Source: [Phialemoniopsis] sp. UDSM-2020 (Eukaryota > Ascomycota > Sordariomycetes > Thyridiales > Thyridiaceae). Taken from it: a DNA stretch of 64,000 nt. Under the pieces are notes generated by a model that ran no database searches, was not told where the DNA came from, and saw only the letters and a program-made list of their open reading frames with translations. The stretch's first letter is position 1; every line of letters begins with the position of its first letter. This document shows positions 44,896 to 59,361 of the stretch, in pieces. The translations under genes were made by a program, and so were the position numbers. The DNA is taken from NCBI GenBank assembly GCA_018873225.1, contig JAEILZ010000001.1, forward strand, positions 1,736,001 through 1,800,000. The letters run 5' to 3'.

Positions 44896-45948
44896 GAGAA
44901 TACCAAAAGAACGACCGAGTCGGGAAGTGGGGAGATGTCGAAATTAGTGAAGAGGGGGAAGGATATATCTCGTGCTTTGGGCGAACGGGTTTCGACTCTC
45001 TGGCGTTTTTAATGCAGCGGTTTACGAAGAAGGACAAGGATACCACAACAATGCGAGAGGAACAAGGCCATCGACTCGACCTCATCGGTATCATCGCTTG
45101 GCTAGGCGGCGATGCCTCACAGACGAAGGGCTCGAACGATTCGAACGAGCCAAAACGCCGGCGGCTTGAGTTGGGAGTTGACGACCGCGGCTTGTGCGCT
45201 GGTGGGGGACGGTGGATGTGCAACAACACAGTGGCCTATTTTGGGGTTTCTCCCCAGGATATGAAATGCCTCGCTCAGGAGAGGGGACGCTTCGCAGGCA
45301 GACTTGGGGGCTCTTCAGCATGTACTAATTCTTTTCCTTGCGTCTCACCTTGACTTCTTCAACCTCGTCCTCTAGCTTACCTTGTTGCCTGCGAATACAA
45401 TTTTGATGAAAGAACATGAAATCCAAGACCTCGCTCAAGACCACTTATATCTGCATCGAACGTATGTATGGTACGTGATGGGGCAAAGCCAAGCAAGCTT
45501 ACCGGACTTGGCTCTCCCTGGATGGAGCAACCGCTTTCCCATACGGACCGATGAGCAGAGTGTTTGTCATCAACATTGGCTATCACGACCTCATGCGCGA
45601 TCAACTGCGTATATCCGATGCCATACAGGAGATGAGACGGTACATATTTTCATTGGCTGCGGCTTGAAAGATGTGGCTTCACAACTGCCTCCAACGGTTT
45701 TTCTCCCACCCGCTAATAAACGGTCTGCGGTCTGGGTCCGAGACCCATAACATCCACCTAGATAGCCAATTGACAACGGCTTTCAACTTCGAGAATTGCC
45801 TTTATAAGACTTCATTCAACTCAACAGCAACACATATATCCACGCAGTATATCTCTTCGGCATTCTCCCCGGGGGGGCTTGCCCATTCATTTCATAAACA
45901 CCAAAGATTTATCTTCTACACAGCAAAAGAGAAGACAAAAGTTCAGAA
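44896..45948. other. G-gamma 3' region and SelW-like promoter
   Basis: 1.05 kb between two plus-strand genes. A 196-codon frame (44763-45353) overlaps the last G-gamma exon in another frame and shows no domain, so I treat it as a shadow of exon and 3' UTR. The last 100 bp before 45949 are AC-rich leader sequence. Confidence 0.45.
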
Positions 45949-46732
45949 ATGGCCGAGACGGCCGCCCCTCGAACATCCGAGGGCAGCGCACCCTGCGCCC
46001 TCCCTCGTGTGACCATTAAGTTCTGCACGCAGTGTAAATGGCTTCTCAGAGCAGCCTACGTGAGTACACATCCACCCCCCTGCTCTCCCCTCCCTCAAGC
46101 CGTCCGGCGTGCATGCATGCAGTCTTTCCCCAGACCGCCGCCGCCGCGTCCTGCAATGCGAGGAAGAGGTGTCAAGCCGCCGCCTAAGGCCCTTGCATGC
46201 ATCTCCCACACCTCGCACAGCTCCAAAGTCCTCACCTGCTCGCGTGCCACAAGCCCACCTCCCCCCTCCACCCCATGTTCACCTCCAAGAACAACAGACT
46301 TGATTGACACAGTCTTAGTTCGCCCAAGAGCTCCTCTCCACATTCTCCACGTCCCTGGGCGAAGTCGCCCTGCAGCCCGCCACGGGGGGCGTCTTCACCG
46401 TCACCATCGCCCCTTCATCACCGGCCGCTGCGGAAGGGGCATCGTCTGCGGCGGCGGCGCCCGTCGTCCTCTGGGACCGCAAGGCGGACGGCGGCTTCCC
46501 CGAGACCAAGGAGCTCAAGCGGCGCGTGCGGGACGTCATCGAGCCCGGGCGCAACCTGGGTCACGTCGACCGGGACCACAGGAAGGAGGCAGAGGCGGAG
46601 ACCGGCCAGGCGGCGGCTCCCCTGGCGGCGGTGTCTGCTGCCGCGGAGCGGACGGAGGTCGAAGGGAAGACAACGTGTGTGTCGGTGAAGGGAGATGGGA
46701 AGCAGGAGGGCCAGTGTGAGGACTGCCAGTGA
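45949..46732 (+). CDS. SelW/Rdx-family thioredoxin-like protein (Cys form)
   Basis: Two exons (45949-46059, 46319-46732) with an unusually long 259-nt intron give 174 residues. The Rdx (SelW/SelT/SelH) fold is a thioredoxin-like redox domain. The active-site CxxC is Cys26-Thr-Gln-Cys29 in KFCTQCKWLLRAAYFAQELL, with the second family block EVALQPATGGVFTV and VVLWDRKADGGFPETKELKRRVRDVIEPG. In animals one of the active cysteines can be selenocysteine; here both are ordinary Cys and no in-frame TGA is present, as expected for fungi. A non-conserved charged tail of about 55 residues ends GQCEDCQ, a second possible CxxC. Its partner is unknown. Confidence 0.9.
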
Positions 46733-48167
46733 GGAGGATGTTCCTTCGGGGCCGGTGCCGGTTCGCCGCAGTTGTTGTAGTAATTGTAGAAGGTCCAGGC
46801 CCGCCAAGTCCAGCCGCCGATGTGGACGACCGGGCACAGACGGCTCAGACAAGGACCGATCGTCATGGTAGAGGAAGTGTGAGAGACCTTACAATGTCGT
46901 CGGAGCCTTGCGTTCTTGTATTTCTCGCGACATGCATCGGCGTGTAGTGTCGCTAGAGGGCATGAAGTAATGATTCTTGATCAAGAATGGGAGTTTGTCA
47001 GGGCATACTTATAATTCCCAATATATCATGCTGTCTTCTTGCCTTCGACTGGTCTTTCATTCACTCGGCTCAGGCTCAAAGTCACGGCAACGTAGAACGC
47101 CAGACATTCAATGGCGATGTGTATCTCATTTCATTCATAACCATACCTTCAAGACACTATGTGAGAGGCCATTTGCTCTCCAGGCATCCTGCTTCACTTG
47201 AGAGATAGAAACATACCCATACGGACAAAGCCAACCGACAGAGCACCAGCTGCGATGTTCCATACGGCCCGAATGCCCACCCAGAAGACATTGCCTATAA
47301 GAAAGTAAGAAAAAGCCTGCGTATCCGTCTTACAACATGTGTGGACTCTAACCCGTATGTTCGCAATCAGCCTTCAACCTGCCTTTCACCAATTCGGCCA
47401 CGCACTTGAACCTCGCTCACGGGATAGTGACAGCCCTCAGATATGCTACAATGAAGGCCCGTAAACCTAATGCATTGAACCCAAAAGCAAAGGCAACCAG
47501 GGCAATACCAGATCCCAATCACCACTGACAAGTCACTCCGCATCAGATGAGGTAGCCCATTGCCGCTCATCGGTCTCTTTAGAGACAGCATATAGACACA
47601 TCAGAACGCAACACAGCCAGCCAGCATCATGAGGTACTCCTTGCACAACAGTTTCGGTATAGGCAGTGGGTCCAAGTCACACCAGGTAGTCGAGGGAGCA
47701 GGGACAGAGCAGAGGCGTTGTTTCAGCGGCTGGGGTTGTCCAGATGGCCGCTGTGTCGTGCACCTGGAAGATCAGAAACCACGCGGGTGCGCCGTGACGG
47801 TGAAGCAGACAAACTGTATCTTTATCTATATTCCCCGCTCAAGATGAATCATTGGAAAGCGGCGCTCGGGGAAGCCAGCACAGTGTAGTCCACACAAAAC
47901 CAGGTTTTTGATTGTCAACTTCTCCATCAGACGACTAAACGAACAACGGTTGAACAGATAAGCTGGGTGATAAAATCGGTATCGCGTGAGGCAAACGGAG
48001 ACCGAGCCCAGAGGAAGCGGTCAAGGACGCGATATTATTGAGACAAAATTTGGAGGGCATGAGGCGGTTGGTGTGCCCTTGATGGTCGAGAGAGGCGGAC
48101 CCCGGGAGGGGATAATTATCGACGGCCGAATCTAAAAGGTGACAGAGGTTGGTAATTGATACAATGA
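46733..48167. other. Convergent region without supported gene
   Basis: 1.43 kb between the stops of the SelW-like gene (plus) and PP1 (minus). Frames are at most 74 codons and look random. It should contain both 3' UTRs. Confidence 0.5.
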
Positions 48168-49413
<1,246 letters not shown>

Positions 49414-52400
49414 TTCCAGGAGTCCTCACCTTCTGAGAGGTGGCGGGAGGTGACGCGTGGGGGGGTTTTGGTGGTGAAGGTTCCTCGAGCGGGAGGGAGA
49501 CCTGGAATCAGGGATGAGTAGGAACGGTGGAATCTACTGTAGGACACGATACACTGGTGGACTGTCGAACTGTGTTTCCCGTTAGAAACTGATCTTCATT
49601 GCACAAACCAGGTAGCGATGAGCGCATCGGGTGCAAAGAATGATGCGGCATTGGGACAACGTACAGTTCCGCAGTGATCTTCAGCTATGAGCGGCTTTCC
49701 AGGCGAAAGCCGGTATGACGAAGCTGCAACCTATGCGTCGAAAGGTCCAAGCACCTTTATACGCGTGAATGAAGCGGTCGTCAGATTAATGATGCCGAAG
49801 CAGGCCGGTATGTCGGCGTGTCGTCGAAGCAAGGTGGTGCGATTTGAGTAGCTTGGGCGGCCCGGTGGGAGGAAGTGGCAGCTCACAACAAAATTCGGCT
49901 ATGTTGTTTACTGTGGTCGCGTTTAGGAAGTAGGGCAGCAGAGTGCCTCAAAAGTCGCCTTTATCAGTCTGAAAAATTGACCGGTCGCGATTGATCGTCT
50001 TTAGGGCAGATATAGATATCTATTAAGACTCGTCGGGATGCTGGAAATAGGGTGTCGCCGGGTCCTCGTGGTCGCGAGGGGGAATTCGTCGAGATGGGGG
50101 CGGATCTGGCGAGATCGCAGGAAAGGCCGGAACGAATCGCAGCAGGGGGGGATCGCGTGGTGTATTTTCACAAAATCTCTGTCTTTTGAAATTCGTTCTT
50201 TGTCGCTTTATGAGACCAGGCCAGAAATGTCTGAGCAGGATCTTCAGGTCGCCGTTTGATGGAAGAATGGAAGGATTTGCTCGAGGGGGTGGGAGGAAAG
50301 CAAAAGGGATTGTGGTGGGCAAAAGAGGCGGAGGAGACGTCAGAAAAAAAATTGAGGGTGCTAAGAGTCGGCCGCCGCCCTTGGTGTTTCGCCCTGGCCT
50401 GGCCTCCAAGCTGGATACGGGAGTCTAGTACGGTACAGTGGCAGTGAAAAGCAAGCTTGCAACAGGGCACTTGAGGCCTGCCGCTGCCGATTTGGCCCCC
50501 CTGTAAATGTGCTGCACTCGAGTGGATTCCCGCTCCTCTCTCGTCTGCTTTTGTCGACTTCCCACTCAGGCTCCAGGCTCCACGCTTACACGCCTGCCCA
50601 CCACTGTCCCATCAAATCGGTGTCACGCCAAAAAAAGTACACAATGCCCCCCCCCCAAAAAAAAGTCGATGCCCCTCACTCACTCGCTTTGAGATTTCCC
50701 TTTGATGCCGCTTCGAATTCCCCTTCCCCCCCTCCATCCCTGCGAGTCCTCAAACCTCTTCCCCGGTGCCACACCCCTCCTCTCCCCTTCACCTTGAATA
50801 ACTCCTACTTAAAGTAAGTATCTTGGTGACCACCTGGCATGCCCACCTTCTCGTGCCATGCATATGCGCCAACTCTTTTTTGAAGAGGACGCTGGGCCTC
50901 AGAAACGGCGAACAAAGCACCGCATCGATGATCCCAGTGCCACCGCCTCCTTAGGAGACAACTCAACTCTTGACCGCTATGCTAGAAAGCTTGGATTTGT
51001 CACTCTGACATATCACTGGAAGATTGCGTGGCGCGTCCCTTCTTGAACCATTGAGTGCGTGCATCTGCTCAGCCAGTCCCTTTCCCGGGCTGGGCTGGAA
51101 CCACCCTTGCCCCACAGCCTCGATAGCGACCGGCATCCCGTTTCACACGAGACACATAACCGTAATGACAATCCCAGAGTAGGAAGTACTCAGGTAGAGC
51201 GTTCAATGAATGGATGCATGGATCGGCTGCACTTACACGTAAACTACTTATCAAGACATGCACTTCTCCTGATTCTGAACAATGGCACCTCCTTGCTGAT
51301 TAACATGGCTCCAGCAAAAAGTCCAAGACCGAGGCAGTTTGATTGCATATATACACCACGCCATCCATATCCCTACGCTCGGGATTTCGAAATATGTTGA
51401 ACATGAGTCACCCTTTGGGATCAGAGGAACTGCATATTGCTCAAACTGTTACCATCCGGCGCAACACGCTGCTTTCTACTGCGGTCTTGATATCGCTGTT
51501 GTGAGCGCTGCAGCTATAGAGAACACCGAGGTATCTGGCTTACAAACTGGGCCAACCAGATCGATACAGTCTGAACTGATTCAACGGATGCGGGGTGCTT
51601 CTGCTTATGTCAAAGATCCTGACAATGCCACCCCTCCCACGAAGCACATCGACTGTTCTCGACTCTCTTGATCTCTATTCTGCCTAACACCGTGTCTCCC
51701 TACACCATCAGCGAGGCTTCAGCCAGTCAGAGGGCCTAGCTGGACCGCGCGCTCCCTTACACCTCGCTTGGCGCCGGCATCCCAGTGTACTGGCGCGAAC
51801 ACAGAACCAACCATCTTGGACAGCTCCTTTCCAAGGTCCCCCAATGGCTACTGCTCTACCATTGTTTGCAGACTGTCCTATGCAGTGCCGGGAAATTCCA
51901 GGCGGCAGGAAAATAGTGATAATTTACTATTTCGGTCATCCTCCCCCTTGCGCTAGACCATCCAGCTAAGAGAATGCTAAAGCGAACGACGCAGCTCCAT
52001 AAACTCAATTAGTATTGCTATGAGCATTAGGCCTGTAGCTAATTCACTAGGAAACAGCACGCATTCCAGACCCTGTACTCTGTAGAGGCACTTCGACAAG
52101 GAGAATTGCTGGAAATTAAATGTCTCCTGATGAGCATTCCAATTTGGGAAGAGGAAGAGTCAGTCGAGGACAAAATGCCTCTTGCTTAATGAAGTCTTTG
52201 TTCTTCGCCGGAACCAACACCGTACCAACAACAAGCCATCTTGTCAAACCAGAGGCTCTGTCTCGTCTCAACAACTCTATGGAGTTTGGCTACAGGGGGA
52301 TCATGGTGTGTGGGGGACGCTCCCTCAAAGTGGAATCCAGCCAGTCGGAAAGCCACCACTACCCTCAAAGCTCGATGCGCCCTGGCCCTTGTCCCGTCCC

Positions 52401-53631
52401 AAATAACTCGGAGTACGGGCACTAACCTTGCAGGCAGTCCAAGCCCGTCCAGGGGCCAGCGCTCGCTATGCGGTCATTCATCCCACCTCGTACAGGGGGC
52501 AAAAGTCTTCGCAATCGGCGGGCTAGAACTTAACACATTACTATCATTGCCCACGTGATCCCCCTCATCTCGACGTCGAGTCTACGACTGACACGACCGA
52601 GTGCGTGTCAGAAAGGTTGACGGTCTTCGACCAATCTCTACCCAGATTACTAACAACCTGAATGATCCATATGCGCTTAGGTAGTGGGATAACCCTGGGT
52701 GATCACTTATGGTTTGATGTACATCGAGAAAGCAAACCGTCAACTAATCTGTCACCTATTTGACGACTTTCCCATCCTCGGGGGTCCAATTCTTTTTTTT
52801 TCGCCCTCCCCTCATCAGCTGAGATTTTGATGGGAGATCAGCATTCGCTATGACGGCAAGTTCCCGGCCTAGGCTCCCCTCCGACGTCAATTGCCCAACC
52901 TCAATTGTCCAATGATCGGGTGCCCCTCGAGGCATTTCGCCAATCGCTTGACACAACCCCCCTATTCGCAATCAAGCAACAGATCTAGATCGATCTTGTT
53001 AAATGACAAAGACTGTGTTCATCTTTTCCCTAAGCTGTCGCATCGACACGTCAGACAGGATGACACTGCATCCAAGCGAGACAGATTATGGCGTAAATGC
53101 ATATGTGAAGTGGACAGGTCCGGTAAGGAGAACAAAGCCTTATCTTGCTTCGATGGAAAAGTCTTGGTACGGTGCTACAACTACATCAAAACCGCTTCCT
53201 TAATGCCATTTGCCTTAACTCCGTGTTTCTGCACAAAATAAGATCCCGCTACGCGTAGATGAGAAAGAAGCAACCCTCTTCTCTTGATGAAAACCTACCA
53301 CTCCAGATCTGTGATTGCATAGCTGGGAAAATGCAGAAACTAAACTCTCGCTCGTGATGATGATGAGAAGGAAGACGATTAAAAGTCTGCAATAAGAGTT
53401 TCGACTTGGAGAAGCGAAGATGAAAGTGCGCGAGTGATATATCGACGACCTGCCAATACAACCTCGTCACGGAACTGGGTAGAAAGGAAGAATAAAGGTG
53501 GAACAAAATCGCTCTCTACTGATACAAAAACGCACCGCAAAAACCATAGAACCCTTGTCGTGAAACCCCCCCTTTGCCGTTCATTACTTTCAAACAACTC
53601 ATAGCCAATGCAAAACAAGAAGAGACAAATC
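49414..53631. other. 4.2-kb region without supported gene
   Basis: This lies between the PP1 start (minus) and the stop of the Nto1-like gene (minus). It is the longest gap in the window. It contains long pyrimidine or purine-rich tracts (50200-50400 and 50650-50800) and a C10A8 run at 50647-50664. No open frame exceeds about 130 codons, and none carries a domain or plausible splice partners. The left part should be the PP1 promoter and leader. Confidence 0.45.
50647..50664. repeat. C10A8 homopolymer junction
   Basis: Ten C residues followed directly by eight A residues in non-coding DNA. Such runs are prone to length errors in sequencing. Confidence 0.9.
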
Positions 53632-56600
53632 TCATCGTCTCCTAGTCGAGCTCCTAATCCCCTTCCTAAACTTGGCAGCCGCGGCCTTCTTCTTACTCGA
53701 CACTGGAGCGGCTGCAGTGGACGAGTCATTGACGGGAGACGCCGTGATCGTGCTGTCTTCCACATCAAACTCGAGGCCGTTCAACTCCTCGTCGTCCATG
53801 TCGGTGAGATCCTCACTCAAGCTGCGGACCGCATCCCGGCCCGTCCACTGCTCCTCTGCCGCGCTGGTGCCCTCTAGACTGAAGCCCTTCATGTACCAGG
53901 GGATACCGCCGTCGTTCAGAGGGTCAGCAGGTCCACGACCTACACTGCCGTTTGATTGCGGCGGAGTAAGTGGTCCGGGCAAGGCAGGATGGGCGACGGG
54001 AATGTAGCCACCGTCTGCCGGGGGTGTATCAGTCGGTCCGACACCGTTTGGCTCGGCACTCTCATCCTTGCCAGCCTCAGCCTCCCTCTCAGGCTCCGCA
54101 ACAGACGCTGTTGACGAGATCATGCCGTTGGCCTGCACAACCTTGCTGTTACTTGTGCCATCCTCTGCATCGCCATCCACGGGAGGTTCATCCAGGTCCA
54201 TCGCCTCGCCTTCGGCCTCGTCACGACCAACCAGTACGGTCTCGCCCACAGCATCAGCTACAACGATCTCTCCTTCATCGCCCACATCGGCCATAATCAC
54301 GTCCTGGATCTGGTCTGACACTGGGCCGTTCACATCCGGGAGCTCGGCAGCCGGTGCGACTGGTTGTGCCTCTAGACTCGTGGCGATCCTGCGTTCTAGC
54401 TCCTGAAACTGACTTTCAAAAGACTTGTGATTGATGTCTGCCTCGGCTTTCAGCGCTGCTTCCAGCTGGGGCTGTACAGCCTTGAGTATCCTTTTGCCGA
54501 GTCTCTTTCGATCCCTAGCCTCGGAATAAGTGCTGACTTTGCTGGGTGATACGTCAAGAGCTTCTTGACCCAAGGCATCGCCAGCGGGCAGCTCTTGAAT
54601 CGAACTTATTCCTGCGCGGATAACCTCACAGAGGTCATGGGTGAATGTAAGAGTGGTGGTGTAGAAGCGCTCATTTAAGCGAGTCTGCAGTTGAGCGAGG
54701 TCTTCCTGAAAGACGTCCTTGTCAAGCCTAGCAAATGTTAATAATGGGAAATCTGGAGTCAACGAGGATTAGGTAGATACTCACGAAATGGCCTTTTCCA
54801 CGACTGGGAGCAGCAGCTTGTGGATCGGGAAGTAGCAGGTGTCGACAAAGTCTTGCTCGAGCTCGACTCCCTCAAGCTTGTCTTCCTCGCGCTTGACGAC
54901 ATCGTCCGCGAGGCTCTTGAGCTGCTCCAAGTCGTTGATTAGGTTCTTGGCAAACTCAATTCTCCGCGCCAAGCGCGCCTTTCCAGATGGCCCCATGGCA
55001 GCGAAGTTGCGTCTGGTCAGCTCCATGGAAGAAAATGTCTCCATCTGTAACTGCAAACGCTTGAGCAGCGCTGCACCACGTCTAGCCTCCCGCTTCAGCG
55101 TCCAGTAGCGACACGCATCTGCCACGAACTCCTTGCGCTTGCGCAAAGTGAAGCGCTGCAATGAACTCTCCACCAAGTCGAAGACGGCCTGCGGTATGAT
55201 CGGTGCACCTGATGGTAACTTCCATAGTGCTTTGGTTGGCTGCCCTTTCTTCTTGTCTCCAAGGACTGCGTCGAGCTTCGCTCCAGTAGCTTGAGACTCG
55301 TCCGGTGGATTCGGCATGATGAACCTTTGGTTGGCGTAAGTCGCCGCCAGTTCTCTGGCTGTAGCCTGGCTGTTAACCCATATGCGGCCCTTCATCGTCT
55401 TCTTGTAGAAGCGCATGGCCGCCTTGGTCGCATGCTTTACGTTGTGCTCCTTGGCATAGTCTGGAGGGCAGTGCTTGTGGCAGAAGGCTTTCAATACCAT
55501 GCTGCCATCCAGAACCGCCAACGTTCCATGGCTATTCTTCATCTTCAGATATAGATGAGCTCGCCTCGCGCAGGTGACATGGAATGCTTCATAGCATGCC
55601 TTGTTTCCGCACTGGATGCAAGCTCCCATACTTTGTTGGCAGAGGTAGCATTTGAGCTTCCAACGATTCTTTGGCACCTTCTCTACCTCCATGACGGGCT
55701 CCATGAAGGTGTGGTTTCCCAGCGAGACTTCAGGAATCCACATGGCACAGAGTAGATGGGCCCATTTTGAAGAATTCGTTTGCTTGAATGCTCCTTCTGT
55801 ATTTGGGCAGAAGATGCACGTCTGTTTGAAAATTGTCAGCAAAGTCGTCATGAGAAATTATGCGATGTGGCTTTTGCGCTTACCGGTATACCACGCCCAA
55901 TAAGCTGGCACTTCCTGCATAGCCATTGACCCTCCGGGATGAATGGCACACCATAGCATTCTTGGTGAACGGCCAGATCGCAACCGTCGCAGAAGACGAT
56001 AGCGTTTGTGTTTTCACAATCGCCGTCATCGCAGATGGCACATTTACTATCCTGCTCCTCTCCTGCTTGCGTCTCGCCATTGACGGCCGCTGCTGAACTC
56101 GATCTCGGCCTGTGAGTCTGTGGGGGCTTTGGGTTGGGTTTGGGTATTCTCTTCTCCAAGGCATGCCATTCCTTCTCAATCTTGGTGATTGTGATCTCGA
56201 AGATTTCGCGGGTGATCGGCTCGTTCTCTCCAGCTTTTCGCTGGATGTTGTACTTCTCCAGCCACATATCGTCTTGCTCATCCATATCGTACTCAACCCG
56301 CCCAATCTGGCTGGGCATATGATGCGGCTCGCCATCCGGCTTGGCAGCGTTGGCTGGTTCGAGCTCGTCCTCGCCGTTAGTGTCATTTGCCTTGATAAGT
56401 CTTCGCTCGGGCCTGAAATAGTTATCGCTTTCTTGGTAGCCCACGTTCATCATGGCCTTGTCGACATATCGTGCTTGTCCAAACTTTTTGCTTTCGAAGA
56501 GCTGTATCCGGTCCGTCTTGCGGTAGGAGGGCAGCTTCAGATCGAGCTTCTCCTTGGGAGTTTGGTTATGGATAGGAAGCACTCTCGGCGTCTTTGGTGT

Positions 56601-57305
56601 GGAGCCAACAGTGCCATAGAAGATGGAGTCTCTCGGCGGGCGTCCAACTCTACGCCTTGGCGGCGTACTAAGACTTGAAGGAGTAGCGTTGTTCGAGATC
56701 ACGCCAACGGCACCGTTACTGTTGGAGGATGGGAGCAGTGCGTCGGGTGCGCCGCCGTTTAGTGAAGGCCCCTGTGGCTGGGCAGAAGGGGTTGGGGGCG
56801 TAGACTTGGCCACGCCATCGACATCATCGGCATGGAATATCATGAAGGTAGCCTCGATGTCGAGATGCGGGTGAAACTCTTCCCATCCTCGCTCCTCTCT
56901 GGGCTTGTATCCCTCACTCTGGGCGACCGCTGCAGCTACAGCGGCAGCTGAGCTGTATTGTTCTTCGTCGGGATCGTAGCGACTGACTGTCGACCTAGTC
57001 CTAGTGCTGCGCTCGCGACGGGGGTATAAGGGGGATGACGCTGGCACGTTGGCAACTTGCGCGCTGGCTCTGGGACGAGGTGCACTAGCAGAGGCAACGG
57101 CATCGACGGCGACTTCTGTGCCATCTTCATCTATGAACCTTCCACCGCCACCCGGCCCTCCTGGGATGTATTTCCTCCTCTTCGGCGGGGGCTCGGTAGC
57201 CGAGGCAGCGAGGCGCGCCGCACGCGCGGCGTTGGTAGTTCCAGGGGGGCGACCGCGCCGGCGACCTGTTGCGGTGCGCCTCGGGGTGGATGGCGTTGAA
57301 GGCAT
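53632..57305 (-). CDS. NTO1: PHD-finger/EPC-like protein of the NuA3 histone acetyltransferase type (Nto1)
   Basis: Three exons (57305-55884, 55821-54785, 54727-53632) sum to 3555 nt, 1184 residues. Nto1/BRPF proteins hold MYST acetyltransferases and read histone H3. The N terminus has AT-hook-like RRRGRPPG and RRRVGRPP. An enhancer-of-polycomb-like region follows (LDLKLPSYRKTDRIQLFESKK, YDMDEQDDMWLEKYN). Then come PHD1 (CAICDDGDCENTNAIVFCDG, HQECYGVPFIPEGQWLCRKC), a zinc knuckle (CIFCPNTEGAFKQT, WAHLLCAMWIPEV) and the extended PHD (CYLCQQSMGACIQCGNKAC, FHVTCARRAHLYL). The first intron cuts between PHD1 and the knuckle. Helical segments follow, and the last third is disordered, acidic and ends KFRKGIRSSTRRR. 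No bromodomain or PWWP is seen, as in fungal members. Confidence 0.92.
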
Positions 57306-59361
57306 CGCTTGTGAGCCTATAGAAGACTTGCCCGAGGTGGTTCGGCGTGGTAAGGGTCGCAGCTCGGGCGAAGCACCGCGTCGGGGGAGGAGGGGCGAGA
57401 CACGACTCGATGGGGCGGAACGGCCAGGTTTAGCATCTGACTGCGGAATGTCTGGTCGGTAATACAGAGGGTAGAATATGCAGAGTAAGATAGACCGGGT
57501 TTCGAGCTTGTGAGATCAAAAGAAGTCCGTCGGGTGATGGATTGCGATAGGTGAGTTTGGGCGAGGTGACTGCCAGATTGACGCGGTTCTGCGATGAGGT
57601 TGAGCGCACAATCGCGCTAGTCTGGAAATGGCAGGAACAGCGGGCAGTCACCCCTGGCTGGCCCCACTCGTCACTTGACGCTAGGGACCTTGTCTGCCCC
57701 CACGTGATGCAGCCTCAATCAACCCGAGAATTGTTGGATTCTAGAATGTCTACAGCAATTGGTCAATCAGATTCAATCTCATCTTTTTTGTTCAAAAATG
57801 ACGACACAAAGGGATCGCTTAGGCTAGGTAAATGCTGTCACTTTTGTGGAATTTTATCTACCTTACTTTGCTGAAAAAGATGATAGTCCGGTCCGGTCTA
57901 TATTCTTTATGTTTCGACCTCACTGGTGTGCTTGGTGTGCTGAAGTACTGATGAGTCGAAGGGTAAGTTAAAACGATTAGTCGAGGGGCTCTCATGGTTA
58001 TCAGCTACCAGATTTCAACGTCACCCAGATGTCCGAACCTCCAAGAAATCGTGAAGACTGTACAGCAAATCCAGCGACACAGTTGGTAATAAGAACCACC
58101 CCTTGCTCTAGAACGAGCAGTATCTTCCCAGACGGAACTGCATCTAGCCGCGACATTTTTTCTACCATCCATTGAAGCGATTGTCTGTATGTACATCGGC
58201 CCCCAAGCAAGGGACCGCAAAAAAGGGCTTCATGTGTAAGGCTTAGTCTGCGTGGTCTGGGTTTGACGTGACCCCACAGCAGCGGCCATTCCCACCATGA
58301 CGGGGTCAGCCAGCTCAGCCGGCCCACACTAAGACCTCCAGGTCCGTCTAAGATGGCATGCCGATGCATTACTGCTTGCCCATGACGACATGGGCGCGCG
58401 ATGAGGTGCAGGCGGCCCTGTCGACTAAGAGTTCGTTATTTGTCAATCCAGATAAGAACCGACACAAGCGACATGGAGGTAGCGACGGGCCGTCCCCTCT
58501 CAATCGCTAAGCCTCTTCAATGTTGCGACAGTCATTCAACAAGCCAGCATTACGACTCGCAGTTTCAACAGCCATTTCTGTCGCCGGGGCATGCTTCGGT
58601 AGCCTAGTCGACCAGCGAAATTGTAGTCGGACTAGCAATCAATTCACAGACAAGAATACAGCTGATTGAGATGGGTGGATGATCGCGCGTAAACACCGCG
58701 ATGATTTCGAATTAAAGCAACCAACCGCCAGGGCCTGGACAGTGTACGTGCTGAAAGGAAAAGGCTGCTATCTAGCAATAAACCATAAACAAGGCCATGT
58801 GCCCAGCTGAGGGCAGATGCATCCATCCCTCCATCATTTTCTCTTATGCCAGAATGCGACCAAGAAACGACAAAGGTGAAAACCCAGCCAAGCATTGGCC
58901 ACTAGGGCCACAATCCCCTCATCCCTTGCCAACGCCCTGCAACATGACAAAATCGAGCGCGGATAACTGAAACCGATGACCACCACACCCTGACCTAGTC
59001 TAGTTCTCTTTTCGCCCCTTGGCAACAGCCTCGTGAGGCTCAGAAACACCATAATGACCAGGACAAAATGTCCCTCGGCCAAGGGCTAATGCTCAATGGA
59101 CAACACCAGCAGAATGGATAATGGAAAAAGAAAAGAAATTCAACGCCAATCCGTAAAAGCAAGAGATGAAAACAAACGCCGAAACGCTATGCTCCGTGAT
59201 ATATCTAACAAAATGCGCGATCATGATAAGACAATGCACCGTAAACGCTGGAAGGGGGTATATCGAATGACACAAAGCCCAGTCGCAGATAACGATACGG
59301 CCATCCAGTTGGCCGCAGTAACAGGGTTCAGGTGCAGGACGGAGAAGGGAGGAGAGTGGGC
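57306..59361. other. Nto1 promoter and LRR-gene 3' region
   Basis: 2.06 kb between two minus-strand genes. A CACGTGA site lies at 57701-57707. Frames of up to 122 codons (58001-58369 minus) look random. No gene supported. Confidence 0.45.

Noticed and set aside
44763..45353. 196-codon plus ORF after the G-gamma gene
   Set aside because: Begins inside the last G-gamma exon in another frame and runs through its 3' UTR; no domain.
45949..46732. Possible selenocysteine in the SelW-like protein
   Set aside because: Both CxxC positions are TGC/TGT cysteine codons with no in-frame TGA, and filamentous ascomycetes lack selenoproteins.
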